A stretch of DNA of 53,033 bases from Maribellus luteus (GTDB lineage Bacteria > Bacteroidota > Bacteroidia > Bacteroidales > Prolixibacteraceae). Below are positions 25,955-33,713 of this stretch, piece by piece (within the stretch, counting starts at the first letter, position 1; each line of letters starts with the position of its first letter). Where the stretch lies: the NCBI RefSeq assembly GCF_003576475.1, contig NZ_QWGR01000023.1:1-53033 (forward strand). The letters run 5' to 3'. The notes under the pieces were generated by a model. The model was not told the origin of the DNA. It did no database searches and saw only the letters and a list, made by a program, of their open reading frames with translations. The translations under genes were made by a program, and so were the position numbers.

Positions 25955-26863
25955 ATGGGAAGTCATCATCATCACGAGCACAATCATTCGGGCAAAAAAT
26001 TAAAGGTGGCCTTTTTTCTAAACCTCGGATTTACCGTTTTTGAAATTTTCGGAGGTCTGTATGTTAACAGTGTGGCCATTCTTTCGGATGCCATACACGA
26101 TCTGGGCGACAGTCTTTCGCTGGGAACGGCCTGGTACCTCGACAAAAAATCGAAAAAAGGAGCCGATAGCAAATTCTCGTTTGGCTATGCGCGTTTCTCG
26201 CTGCTGGGGGCGCTTATCAACAGCCTGGTACTGATTGGCGGTTCGGTATATGTAATTTACGAAGCCGTGGGGCGAATACTGGAACCGGAACATTCGGATG
26301 CCGGGGGAATGATCGTTTTTGCCTTGATTGGAATTGCGGTAAACGGATACGCCGCCTGGAAAATGAGCGGTGGAAGTTCGCTGAACGAAAAAGTGGTGTC
26401 GTGGCATTTGATGGAAGATGTGCTGGGCTGGGTGGCCGTACTGATTGTTGCGATTGTACTGCGTTTTAAAGACATTCACTACCTCGACCCGGCGCTATCG
26501 CTGCTGATAACAGCCTATATTTTGTGGGGAGTGATGCGGCGTTTAAAAGAAACGCTCTTTGTTTTTCTAGAAGGTGTGCCGAGGAATATCGATCTGCCTA
26601 CCATTGAACGGGAGCTGATGGCGATTGGGAATGTACAGTCGCTTCATCACACCCGCATCTGGTCGCTTGATGGCGAGCACAATGTGTTAACCACGCACTT
26701 AAAGCTGGAACAGATTTCGTCGTTCAGGCAAATATTGAAAGTGAAGGAAACGGCACGGAAAGTTTTGAAAAAGTACCATTTTGCGCATTACACCATCGAA
26801 ACAGAGCTGGATGAAGAAAACTGCCCCTTGCTTGAAAACGGAGGAGACAGTAAACAACATTAG
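25955..26863 (+). CDS. Cation diffusion facilitator (zinc/cobalt/cadmium efflux)
   Basis: A 302-residue CDF exporter; the start at 25955 puts the His-rich metal-capturing tail (GSHHHHEHNHSG) at the N-terminus. Six membrane helices follow, with the metal-site motifs SDAIHDLGDS in helix 2 and HLMEDVLGW in helix 5 (HxxxD). The C-terminal cytoplasmic domain contains LHHTRIWSLDGEHNVLTTHL. It exports divalent metal by proton antiport across the inner membrane. Zinc is the usual substrate of this CzcD/ZitB-like form; metal identity is inferred. Confidence 0.92.
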   Translation: MGSHHHHEHNHSGKKLKVAFFLNLGFTVFEIFGGLYVNSVAILSDAIHDLGDSLSLGTAWYLDKKSKKGADSKFSFGYARFSLLGALINSLVLIGGSVYVIYEAVGRILEPEHSDAGGMIVFALIGIAVNGYAAWKMSGGSSLNEKVVSWHLMEDVLGWVAVLIVAIVLRFKDIHYLDPALSLLITAYILWGVMRRLKETLFVFLEGVPRNIDLPTIERELMAIGNVQSLHHTRIWSLDGEHNVLTTHLKLEQISSFRQILKVKETARKVLKKYHFAHYTIETELDEENCPLLENGGDSKQH

Positions 26864-26964
26864 AACTGGTTTTAGATTGAAGTGATTGAATGGATAGATG
26901 AGATGGAATTAATTCATATCCATCCTTTCTGGCCTGTCCAAGTTAAGGGAAGTGGGCTGTCCTG

Positions 26965-27633
26965 CTATTCTTTACCCGCAAGTTTTGAATACTTCTTCAA
27001 ATAGGCCTGGTGCATGGCCCATGCCGAGAATTTGTTGATGCTTTTGGCCCCGCCCAGAAATTCGGCTTCGATAAATGCTTTGCAGGCTTTTTCCAGCACC
27101 TCGCATACCGCAAATGCTTCGTTCAGATCGCGTCCGGCACAAACGGCGCCGTGGTTGGCCATCAGCGCTGCATTGCGGCCGCGCAGGGCTTTTACCGTAT
27201 TTCGTACCAGCTTGTTGGTGGAAGACAAAGCATAATCGGCTACACGAACCGAAGGGCCAACAATCTGCGCCATGTCGTCAAGCACAGGAGGCACCTCGCG
27301 GCGGGCAGCGGCGCAGGTAGAAGCATTCATCTGGTGGGTGTGAATAATGGCACTGAACCCGGGACGATCCGCATAAATTCCGGAATGCAGTTTGAATTCA
27401 GACGAAGGTTTCCCGCTGTTTTTATCGTATTCGTTGGTGCGAATGTTGATCAGTACCATGTCCTCGGGCCGGGTATCTTCGTAATATTTTCCGCTGGGCG
27501 TAACCAGCATTTCATCTTTGTTCACCCGTATGCTGATGTTGCCCCAGGTGCGCGAAACCAGCCCCAGCTCCACCAGTTTCAGCCCGGCTTTTACCAGCGC
27601 TTCCCGTTCTGTTTTATAGTTTAGTTCGCTCAT
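26965..27633 (-). CDS. Class II aldolase/adducin family (fuculose-phosphate-type)
   Basis: A 222-residue protein. The zinc site is visible: His98 and His100 in IIHTHQ, His161 in ANHGAV, and the catalytic Glu79 in SSEFKLHSG. SRTWGNISIRV and TPSGKYYEDTRPEDMV are the phosphate- and substrate-binding segments. The family covers L-fuculose-1-phosphate and related aldolases or epimerases that cleave sugar phosphates in the cytosol. With the rhamnosidase and sugar porter in the window a deoxysugar role is plausible but unproven. It is divergent from the sugar porter. Confidence 0.85.
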   Translation of the reverse strand: MSELNYKTEREALVKAGLKLVELGLVSRTWGNISIRVNKDEMLVTPSGKYYEDTRPEDMVLINIRTNEYDKNSGKPSSEFKLHSGIYADRPGFSAIIHTHQMNASTCAAARREVPPVLDDMAQIVGPSVRVADYALSSTNKLVRNTVKALRGRNAALMANHGAVCAGRDLNEAFAVCEVLEKACKAFIEAEFLGGAKSINKFSAWAMHQAYLKKYSKLAGKE

Positions 27634-27820
27634 TTCTATGGTACTGCTTACAGAGTTGTTTTGAACCTAATTCCGTCAACTTTTAAGTTGAATTGGATTT
27701 CGTCAGAAAATGATTTTTATCTTTAGAAAAAGTAAAAGTAAGCATCCGTATTGATTTGCATGAAAGATGAGCGGATTTCTTTCTGAGCGGATGGTAAGGC
27801 AAAGCAAAACAAACCAACTT

Positions 27821-29143
27821 ATGAAACATTCAAAAATATTTTACTTCTCGATAGTAGTGGCACTGGCAGGTTTCCTGTTTGGATTTGACACCGTTGTTAT
27901 TTCGGGGGCCGATCAGCAGTTGCAGGATTTCTGGCAAAGTTCCGACTTGTTTCACGGGTTGGTGGTAATGTCAACCGCTTTGTGGGGAACGGTTGCCGGA
28001 GCTATTTTCGGATCGATACCCACCAACCGCCTCGGGCGAAAACGCACCCTGATAAGCATTGGTGCCTTGTTTTTTATATCGGCCATTGGTTCTGCGTTGG
28101 CTTCCGATCCTTATGTGTTTGCCTGCCTCCGTTTTATTGGTGGCCTTGGAATTGGTATTTCAACGGTGGTGGCGCCTTCGTATGTGTCGGAAATTGCTCC
28201 TCCCGCTCAACGCGGAAAACTGGTGGCTTTGTACCAGTTCAACATTGTGTTTGGCATTCTGATGGCCTACGTTTCCAACTACCTGCTGCGCGATTTGGGC
28301 GAAAATGCCTGGCGCTGGATGCTGGGTGTGGAAGCCATTCCCGCATTTGTTTATTCGATGCTGGTGTTAAAAGTGCCCGAAAGTCCCCGCTGGTTGCTGG
28401 AATACCGGAACGACAAACAGAAAGCGATTGAAATTCTCCGGAAGATTACGCCGGATGCGGACATTGAAAAAGAACTGGCCGAAATTGAGACCGAAAAATC
28501 AAAGGAAGTCGCCCGCGAAAATATTTACATGAAGAAATTCAGAGTGCCGCTGATGCTTGCTTTTTTTATTGCCTTTTTTAACCAGTTGTCGGGCATTAAC
28601 GCTTTTCTGTATTATGCACCGCGCATTTTCGAACTGGCCGGACTGGAGAAATCGGCTTCGTTTTTAAGTTCGATCGGGATTGGTGTGATCAACCTTACTT
28701 TCACATTGATCGGTATTTCGATGATCGACAAATACGGGCGAAAAACGCTGATGTACATCTGTTCTTTTGGGTATATTGTTTCGCTGTCGCTGGTGGCGTT
28801 TGCCTTTGCCTTGAAATGGGAAGGAATGCTGGTACCGCTGTTTTTCTTTTTGTTTATTGCGGCTCACGCAGTGGGGCAGGGCGCTGTGATCTGGGTTTTT
28901 ATTTCCGAAATATTCCCGACAAAACTGAGGGCTGCGGGACAGGCTTTTGGGGCATCGGTTCACTGGGTGTTGGCGGCTGCCATTCCGGCTTTGATCCCAT
29001 TTTTGTTTGGACAGATAGGACCCGCATTGGTTTATGTATTTTTTGGGTTGATGATGGTGTGGCAATTGTTTTGGGTGATCTTCAAAATGCCCGAAACAAA
29101 AGGACAAACACTGGAAAATCTGGCGGCAAAACTGTCGAAGTAA
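27821..29143 (+). CDS. MFS sugar porter
   Basis: A 440-residue major facilitator protein with 12 membrane helices. The start is placed at the ATG at 27821. Sugar-porter signatures are clear: GFLFGFDTVVISG in helix 1, GRKRTLISIGA after helix 2, ESPRWL (PESPRWLL) before the central loop, NQLSGINAFLYYAPRIFE in helix 7, DKYGRKTL, and the final PETKGQTLE. It imports a hexose or pentose by proton symport. The MOSC gene on the opposite strand ends 5 bases after it, so the two are convergent. Confidence 0.94.
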   Translation: MKHSKIFYFSIVVALAGFLFGFDTVVISGADQQLQDFWQSSDLFHGLVVMSTALWGTVAGAIFGSIPTNRLGRKRTLISIGALFFISAIGSALASDPYVFACLRFIGGLGIGISTVVAPSYVSEIAPPAQRGKLVALYQFNIVFGILMAYVSNYLLRDLGENAWRWMLGVEAIPAFVYSMLVLKVPESPRWLLEYRNDKQKAIEILRKITPDADIEKELAEIETEKSKEVARENIYMKKFRVPLMLAFFIAFFNQLSGINAFLYYAPRIFELAGLEKSASFLSSIGIGVINLTFTLIGISMIDKYGRKTLMYICSFGYIVSLSLVAFAFALKWEGMLVPLFFFLFIAAHAVGQGAVIWVFISEIFPTKLRAAGQAFGASVHWVLAAAIPALIPFLFGQIGPALVYVFFGLMMVWQLFWVIFKMPETKGQTLENLAAKLSK

Positions 29144-29147
29144 GTTT

Positions 29148-29789
29148 TCAGTCCAGGAAATCGCCCCAGCGTTTTAACAGGTCTTTTCGGCAGCTGGCTG
29201 CAATGTTCGGATCGTTGATGGCATGTTTTACTTCCGGATCAAATTCCGATGCATAAATCCAGCGGTAAACCTGTTGTATGGAAACCGAATCTTTTCGCTC
29301 AAGCTGTTTCATTTCGGCCCCGGCGCTTACATGTCCTCCTTTCAGTACACGCACATAGACACCCGGAAAACCGGCATCTACAAACTTGCGAACAATGTCT
29401 TTGTCGTGAAACCGGAAGTTGAGTTTGAAACAGGGCTGGCGCGGCTGGCTTGCCTGAACGATCACATCGCCCATGCTAAAAACATCACCGATGTTTACAT
29501 TTGCTTCCTGCAGTCCTTCCACAGTCAGGTTTTCTCCAAACATGCCCCAGGGCATTTCGAGCCCGGGATAAAGCTTGCTCCAGTACTCATAATGATCGGA
29601 CGAATAAAGGTAACAGGCTTTGTCAACTCCTCCGTGGTAGCGGCGGTCGATTACGTGGTCTTGCACCACATCTTCGGTTCCCAGGTAAATACCTTTCTCC
29701 ACCGGAAACTTAAAAATGCCGGTTGTAACTTCTTTTCCGTTAAACGGAAGTGTGCGGGCTTCGCCAATATTTGTGGAAATAATCTTCAT
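29148..29789 (-). CDS. MOSC domain protein (YiiM-like)
   Basis: A 213-residue protein with MOSC core elements: RTLPFNGKEVTTGIFKFPV, DRRYHGGVDKACYLY, WGMFGENLTVEGL, and QPRQPCFKLNFRF with the conserved Cys that carries molybdopterin sulfur chemistry. Bacterial YiiM-type members confer resistance to N-hydroxylated base analogues through molybdenum cofactor; that role is family knowledge. It is cytosolic, a single gene convergent with the sugar porter. Confidence 0.88.
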   Translation of the reverse strand: MKIISTNIGEARTLPFNGKEVTTGIFKFPVEKGIYLGTEDVVQDHVIDRRYHGGVDKACYLYSSDHYEYWSKLYPGLEMPWGMFGENLTVEGLQEANVNIGDVFSMGDVIVQASQPRQPCFKLNFRFHDKDIVRKFVDAGFPGVYVRVLKGGHVSAGAEMKQLERKDSVSIQQVYRWIYASEFDPEVKHAINDPNIAASCRKDLLKRWGDFLD

Positions 29790-30261
29790 ACGTTGATCTT
29801 AAAATTATTGCGAAAACTGAACACTGATCACTGAATCCCCGGTCTAGCCGTAAAAATGCGGGAATGCTTTAATGCGTAAATGCTTGAATAAGCTGCAAGC
29901 TACAAGCTTCAAGCCGCAAGGAACACGTGATTGGTTATTTAGTCCTTCAATCTCATCAATCTATTTCAATCTAATTCAATCCTTCAGTCCCTCTGTCCGT
30001 CAATCCTTCCTTCCCCGAAAACTGCGACTGAACGCTGATCACTGAATCCCTGGTCTAGCCGTAAAAATGCGTTAATGCGTAAATGCTTGAATAAGCTACA
30101 AGATACAAGCTTCAAGCCGCAAGTAACAAGTGATTGGTTATTCAGTCCTTCAATATCATCAATCTCCCAATCAATCTCATCAATCTAATTCAATCCTTCA
30201 GTCCCTCTGTCCTTCAGTCCTTCCTCTCCTGGAAACTGCGACTGCAAACTGTGACTAAGAC
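29790..30261. repeat. Spacer with direct duplication of low-complexity unit
   Basis: Two direct copies, 29812-30016 and 30017 to about 30235, of a roughly 210-bp block. Each runs: CACTGATCACTGAATCCC, GGTCTAGCCGTAAAAATGCG, a GCAAGC(T)ACAAGCTTCAAGCCGCAAG motif, GTGATTGGTTATT, then TCAATC/TCAGTCC tandem repeats and GGAAACTGCGACTG at the end. The same parts occur at 19348-19635 and in shorter form at 14502. There is no gene. A dispersed non-coding family, origin unknown. Confidence 0.75.
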
Positions 30262-30993
30262 TTACGCGATGTTCCTTTCCTTTTTAATATTCTCATACGC
30301 CTGGTTCACTTTCTGGAACTTTTCTTTGGCTGCATTCTGAATCTCTTCACCCAGCGTGCTTACTTTGTCGGGGTGAAATTTCATGGCCATTCTGCGGTAG
30401 GCTTTTTTCACTTCTTCGTCGTTGGCTGTTCTTTCAATTTCCAGGATTTTGTAATCCGAGTCGGTATTTGGAATAAACATGGCCTGAATCGATTCGTAGT
30501 CATTGCGCTGAATGCCCATCAGGTTGCAAATCTGGTCAATGAGTTCCGATTCTCCTTTGTCCACTTTTCCATCCGCCTGAGCTATTCCAAAGAGGAAATG
30601 TACCAGCTGCAAACGGGCCGAGTAGTTCATGTTGGCCTGTATTTGGCGGCACACTTCGTTTACGGGTATGGTTTGCTGCAAAAGGTCGCGCAGCATTCGG
30701 ATGGCTTCCTGCGCCGAGTCTTCCCCAAAATTATGCACCAGGAATTTCTTTACATAGTCGAGTTCTGATTTCAGTACTTTGCCGTCGGCTTTCATAACGG
30801 CCGCCACCAAAACCAGGAGGCTCATTACATAACCGCCGGTGGTGGTGCGGGAAGAGTATCCCGTTGCACCTCTTTTAATGGCTTCCTGTCCGCCGTCGAA
30901 CATAGACCCAACTACAAACCCGAAAATTGCACCGATTGGTCCTCCAAAGGCCCATCCTAGGCCGCCACCAACCCACTTACCAAATTTTGCCAT
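30262..30993 (-). CDS. TerB-DnaJ (DjlA-like) co-chaperone
   Basis: A 243-residue protein. A glycine-rich hydrophobic N-terminus (GGGLGWAFGGPIGAIFGFVVGS) probably inserts in a membrane. A TerB/DjlA-like helical domain follows (about 55-165, VLVAAVMKADGKVLKSELDYV), and the C-terminal 65 residues are a J domain with the HPDK motif (MKFHPDKVSTLGEE). It stimulates an Hsp70 ATPase. It overlaps coaE by 17 bases and is the last gene of the ybbR-coaE-djlA-like unit. Confidence 0.9.
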   Translation of the reverse strand: MAKFGKWVGGGLGWAFGGPIGAIFGFVVGSMFDGGQEAIKRGATGYSSRTTTGGYVMSLLVLVAAVMKADGKVLKSELDYVKKFLVHNFGEDSAQEAIRMLRDLLQQTIPVNEVCRQIQANMNYSARLQLVHFLFGIAQADGKVDKGESELIDQICNLMGIQRNDYESIQAMFIPNTDSDYKILEIERTANDEEVKKAYRRMAMKFHPDKVSTLGEEIQNAAKEKFQKVNQAYENIKKERNIA

Positions 30994-31576
30994 ATTCTTT
31001 TAACTGTTTGTCAATTCTAATTATCTGCGGAAGCAACAGCTCCCGGTTGTCGTTCTTAATTTCAATGGTGGCGAGTTTTCTTTTTTCGTTGTCGCTCCAT
31101 TGTTTTTGCATTCTTTCCACTACCTGTTCGCGCGAAGAACCGTCGCGTGTCATCACTCTTTTTATCCGGTCTTCATCCGGCGCTGTTACCAAAAGGGTGA
31201 AGTCCATCATTTTATAAAAACCGCTTTCGAAAAGAATGGCTGCTTCGTGAATCACGTAAGGAACATCTTGCGAATCGGCCCATTCCATAAACTCTGCACG
31301 AACTGCCGGATGCACCAGCGCATTTACTTTTGCCAGCTGAATTTCATCATTAAAGATGAAGCTGGCGAGTTTTTTTCGGTCAACACCGGCATTTGCGGTA
31401 TAAATGTCGGGACCAAAAAGGTCAATCAATCCTTTGCGGATTCCGGGATCTGTGTCGATCAGTGTTTTGGCCACCGGATCGGCTTCAAAAACCGGAGCTC
31501 CCAGCAGGCTGAAAACCTTGCAAATGGTTGATTTTCCACTTCCTATTCCGCCGGTGATCCCTATCTTTAGTGCCAT
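30977..31576 (-). CDS. coaE: Dephospho-CoA kinase
   Basis: A 199-residue P-loop kinase: GGIGSGKSTICKVF at about 8-21, the acceptor-site VFEADPVAK, and VIHEAAILFESG (Walker B-like). The LID includes TRDGSSREQVVERMQKQ. It performs the final step of CoA synthesis, phosphorylating dephospho-CoA in the cytosol. It begins 3 bases after the YbbR gene stop and overlaps the DjlA-like gene, so the three are one operon. Confidence 0.95.
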   Translation of the reverse strand: MALKIGITGGIGSGKSTICKVFSLLGAPVFEADPVAKTLIDTDPGIRKGLIDLFGPDIYTANAGVDRKKLASFIFNDEIQLAKVNALVHPAVRAEFMEWADSQDVPYVIHEAAILFESGFYKMMDFTLLVTAPDEDRIKRVMTRDGSSREQVVERMQKQWSDNEKRKLATIEIKNDNRELLLPQIIRIDKQLKEYGKIW

Positions 31577-31579
31577 GCG

Positions 31580-32569
31580 TTAATTCGTTTCGATGAGGTA
31601 TTCCACCGCTTCGGGCGAAACACGCACCAGTTGGATGAACGAAGATTTACGTTCAATTTTTACCGGCAGGTTCTGCGTATTTTTGTCAACGTCGGCATAA
31701 TCTACCACCGCACTGAAGTCGCTGACTGCCACATCTTCAAATTCACTCAAGCCAACCAAACAGGTAACTTTTACTTCCGAGGGGAAGAGTTTTACATTTA
31801 CACTGTCGGGGCGGTTGCGAATAATAAGCGGGATCTTAAGTTCTTTCTCTGTAAATTTCTCAACTTCTATTTTTAAGTTGACTTTGTCGGGAGAGATCGT
31901 TGTATTTTTGGGTTTCAAAATATCCACGTGTTTTTCGACGGCTGCATCCAGCTCTTCAAAATTCTCAAAGCGGGTGCTTAGCTCATTAATGGTGTCGATT
32001 ACCGACGAAGGGCCGGTTATTTTTACTTCTGAAGGAGTTACCCTGACCGGGTTTTTCAGGTTAAACTGTGGTTTAAATTGTACCTGAACGTTGGCTCTTA
32101 CCGGGACTGTTTTGGTTTTCAGGCTGTCCAGGATAATTTCCAGCATTTCGGGTTGAACTTCCAAAATAGTAATTTCATTACTGACCTGCGATTTAATGCG
32201 ACGCATCAGTCCTGACGACGGAATCCGGTAAATGCCATCCTCGGGTTTCAGGTCTTTGGTAATATTGGTGAGGTTCAAAATGATCGGAGAAAAGGACAAG
32301 CTCAACTTGTAGCGAAGCAGGGTAAAACCATGCGCATCAATTTTCAACTCCAGTTTCGAAGGCGGGTGATTGGCCAGAAACTGCTTGCTGGGCGGATTTA
32401 CGTATTTTACCGGGTACGAAATGGTGGTTGAATAGTCTTTGCTAAGCGCATTCAGGAACCACAATGAAGTCGAGATGAGCAGGCAAATCAGAAACACCAC
32501 AACCCGCTTGTCGTTTCGTAGTTTCTCGATCTTGAAAAATTCCGGTAGTTTATTAATGTTTTTCTTCAT
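31580..32569 (-). CDS. YbbR-domain protein (CdaR-like)
   Basis: A 329-residue protein; the start is set at the ATG at 32569. One N-terminal membrane helix (VVVFLICLLISTSLWFLNAL) follows a cytosolic Lys-rich tail. The rest is extracytoplasmic YbbR-like repeats, for example VRVTPSEVKITGPSSVIDTI and IIRNRPDSVNVKLFPSEVKVTCLVG. In Firmicutes CdaR regulates the diadenylate cyclase CdaA; no cdaA is adjacent here. It is the first gene of the unit with coaE. Confidence 0.85.
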   Translation of the reverse strand: MKKNINKLPEFFKIEKLRNDKRVVVFLICLLISTSLWFLNALSKDYSTTISYPVKYVNPPSKQFLANHPPSKLELKIDAHGFTLLRYKLSLSFSPIILNLTNITKDLKPEDGIYRIPSSGLMRRIKSQVSNEITILEVQPEMLEIILDSLKTKTVPVRANVQVQFKPQFNLKNPVRVTPSEVKITGPSSVIDTINELSTRFENFEELDAAVEKHVDILKPKNTTISPDKVNLKIEVEKFTEKELKIPLIIRNRPDSVNVKLFPSEVKVTCLVGLSEFEDVAVSDFSAVVDYADVDKNTQNLPVKIERKSSFIQLVRVSPEAVEYLIETN

Positions 32570-32717
32570 ACAGCAATGAAAACACAAATTTAACCAAATC
32601 TGCCAATTAGTGATTTCAGGGCAAAATTTTATGCTTCAAATTAATATTTATGTGTAATAAATCACACGCTAAACGTAAAATGTTGTACCTGCTTTTGTTT
32701 AGCCGTATTGCTGTTTA

Positions 32718-32778
32718 GCCGTGTCGCCGTGTTGCTGTGAAGAAAAGACACAGCCAGACAGCAACACAGCCACACGGC
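32718..32778 (-). terminator. Long imperfect inverted repeat after DUF4249 gene
   Basis: A 20-base arm at 32718-32737 pairs with 32759-32778 at 18 of 20 positions across a 21-base loop. It lies just past the stop of the DUF4249-TonB unit and before the YbbR gene. It could end transcription or be a dispersed repeat; no strong T run follows. Confidence 0.5.
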
Positions 32779-32789
32779 AGCACAATGTG

Positions 32790-33710
32790 TCAGATTCCCG
32801 GAGGGATGCTGGATACCAGCGGTTGGTAGTTATTGTCGTCAATGACAATGCTTTCGCCTACCGAAATATCGCGGGCCGAGAAAAGTCCCAGAACGCGTTT
32901 GCCATCGCTCGAAACCAGGTTGCCGGGAACATTTGCCGGCGGAACACTAAACGGGCTACCCGTGAAAGCCTGGTTTATCAGCGCAAAGTAAAAATCGTAG
33001 CTGGCTTTTGAAATGGAGAGTTGTTCTACCCGCACCGTGTCGTTTTTGTGCATTAGCTTGTCTTCTTCTTTCTCCTCAAAGTCGGTCAGTATTTCAAAAT
33101 CATAAATGTAATTGCCATCCACCAGTTCGTCGCTGGCAAAGGAAAGGTACTCGCTTTCGTACAGCAGTTCGTTGTTTATGTAGATATCCCATTTGTAGTA
33201 ATTCCCTTTTCCGGGCGTTTCCTGCGAGTTGATGTAAACGGCCAGGAACTCGTAATCGCCCCTTGCAGAAAGGTTGACACGTGTTTTATCGAGTGTTTCC
33301 ACTTCCTGCAGGTATTCGCTGGCAGTAATAACCACACCTTCTTCCGTGGTGATGGTTAGTTGGTACGTTCTTCCCGGAACGGCTTCGTATACTGTATTTT
33401 CCGGCAGTTTGTATATTCCGGTGTTTCCCTGTTCTTCCAGCACGATTGTATTGGGAACAGCTTCGTTGTCGGAGATTTCCACCAGGGCATTGCTGACTGG
33501 CGGATTGCTTTCTGCCTGGTTTACCCGGAGCGTTTTTTCAATTTTTACAAAAATATTGTCGTTTGCCCGTGTATCAAGATAAGCCTCAACAGCTACCAGG
33601 TCAATGTCTTCATCGTTGAGGTTTACTTCAACAACATCTTCGCAACTGGCCAGAATAAAGGCCGTTAACAGTGATAGAAGTATGGCGCGGTATAAATATG
33701 TCTTTTTCAT
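32790..33710 (-). CDS. DUF4249 lipoprotein, TonB-receptor partner
   Basis: A 306-residue lipoprotein with signal LLSLLTAFILASCED (lipobox ASC, Cys23). The mature part matches DUF4249: VEVNLNDEDIDLVAVEAYLD, NALVEISDNE, GRTYQLTITTEEG and a C-terminal IDDNNYQP. DUF4249 proteins sit on the surface beside a TonB-dependent receptor and probably act as binding partner. Here the receptor ends 3 bases upstream on the same strand. The ligand is unknown. Confidence 0.9.
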   Translation of the reverse strand: MKKTYLYRAILLSLLTAFILASCEDVVEVNLNDEDIDLVAVEAYLDTRANDNIFVKIEKTLRVNQAESNPPVSNALVEISDNEAVPNTIVLEEQGNTGIYKLPENTVYEAVPGRTYQLTITTEEGVVITASEYLQEVETLDKTRVNLSARGDYEFLAVYINSQETPGKGNYYKWDIYINNELLYESEYLSFASDELVDGNYIYDFEILTDFEEKEEDKLMHKNDTVRVEQLSISKASYDFYFALINQAFTGSPFSVPPANVPGNLVSSDGKRVLGLFSARDISVGESIVIDDNNYQPLVSSIPPGI

Positions 33711-33713
33711 GTG

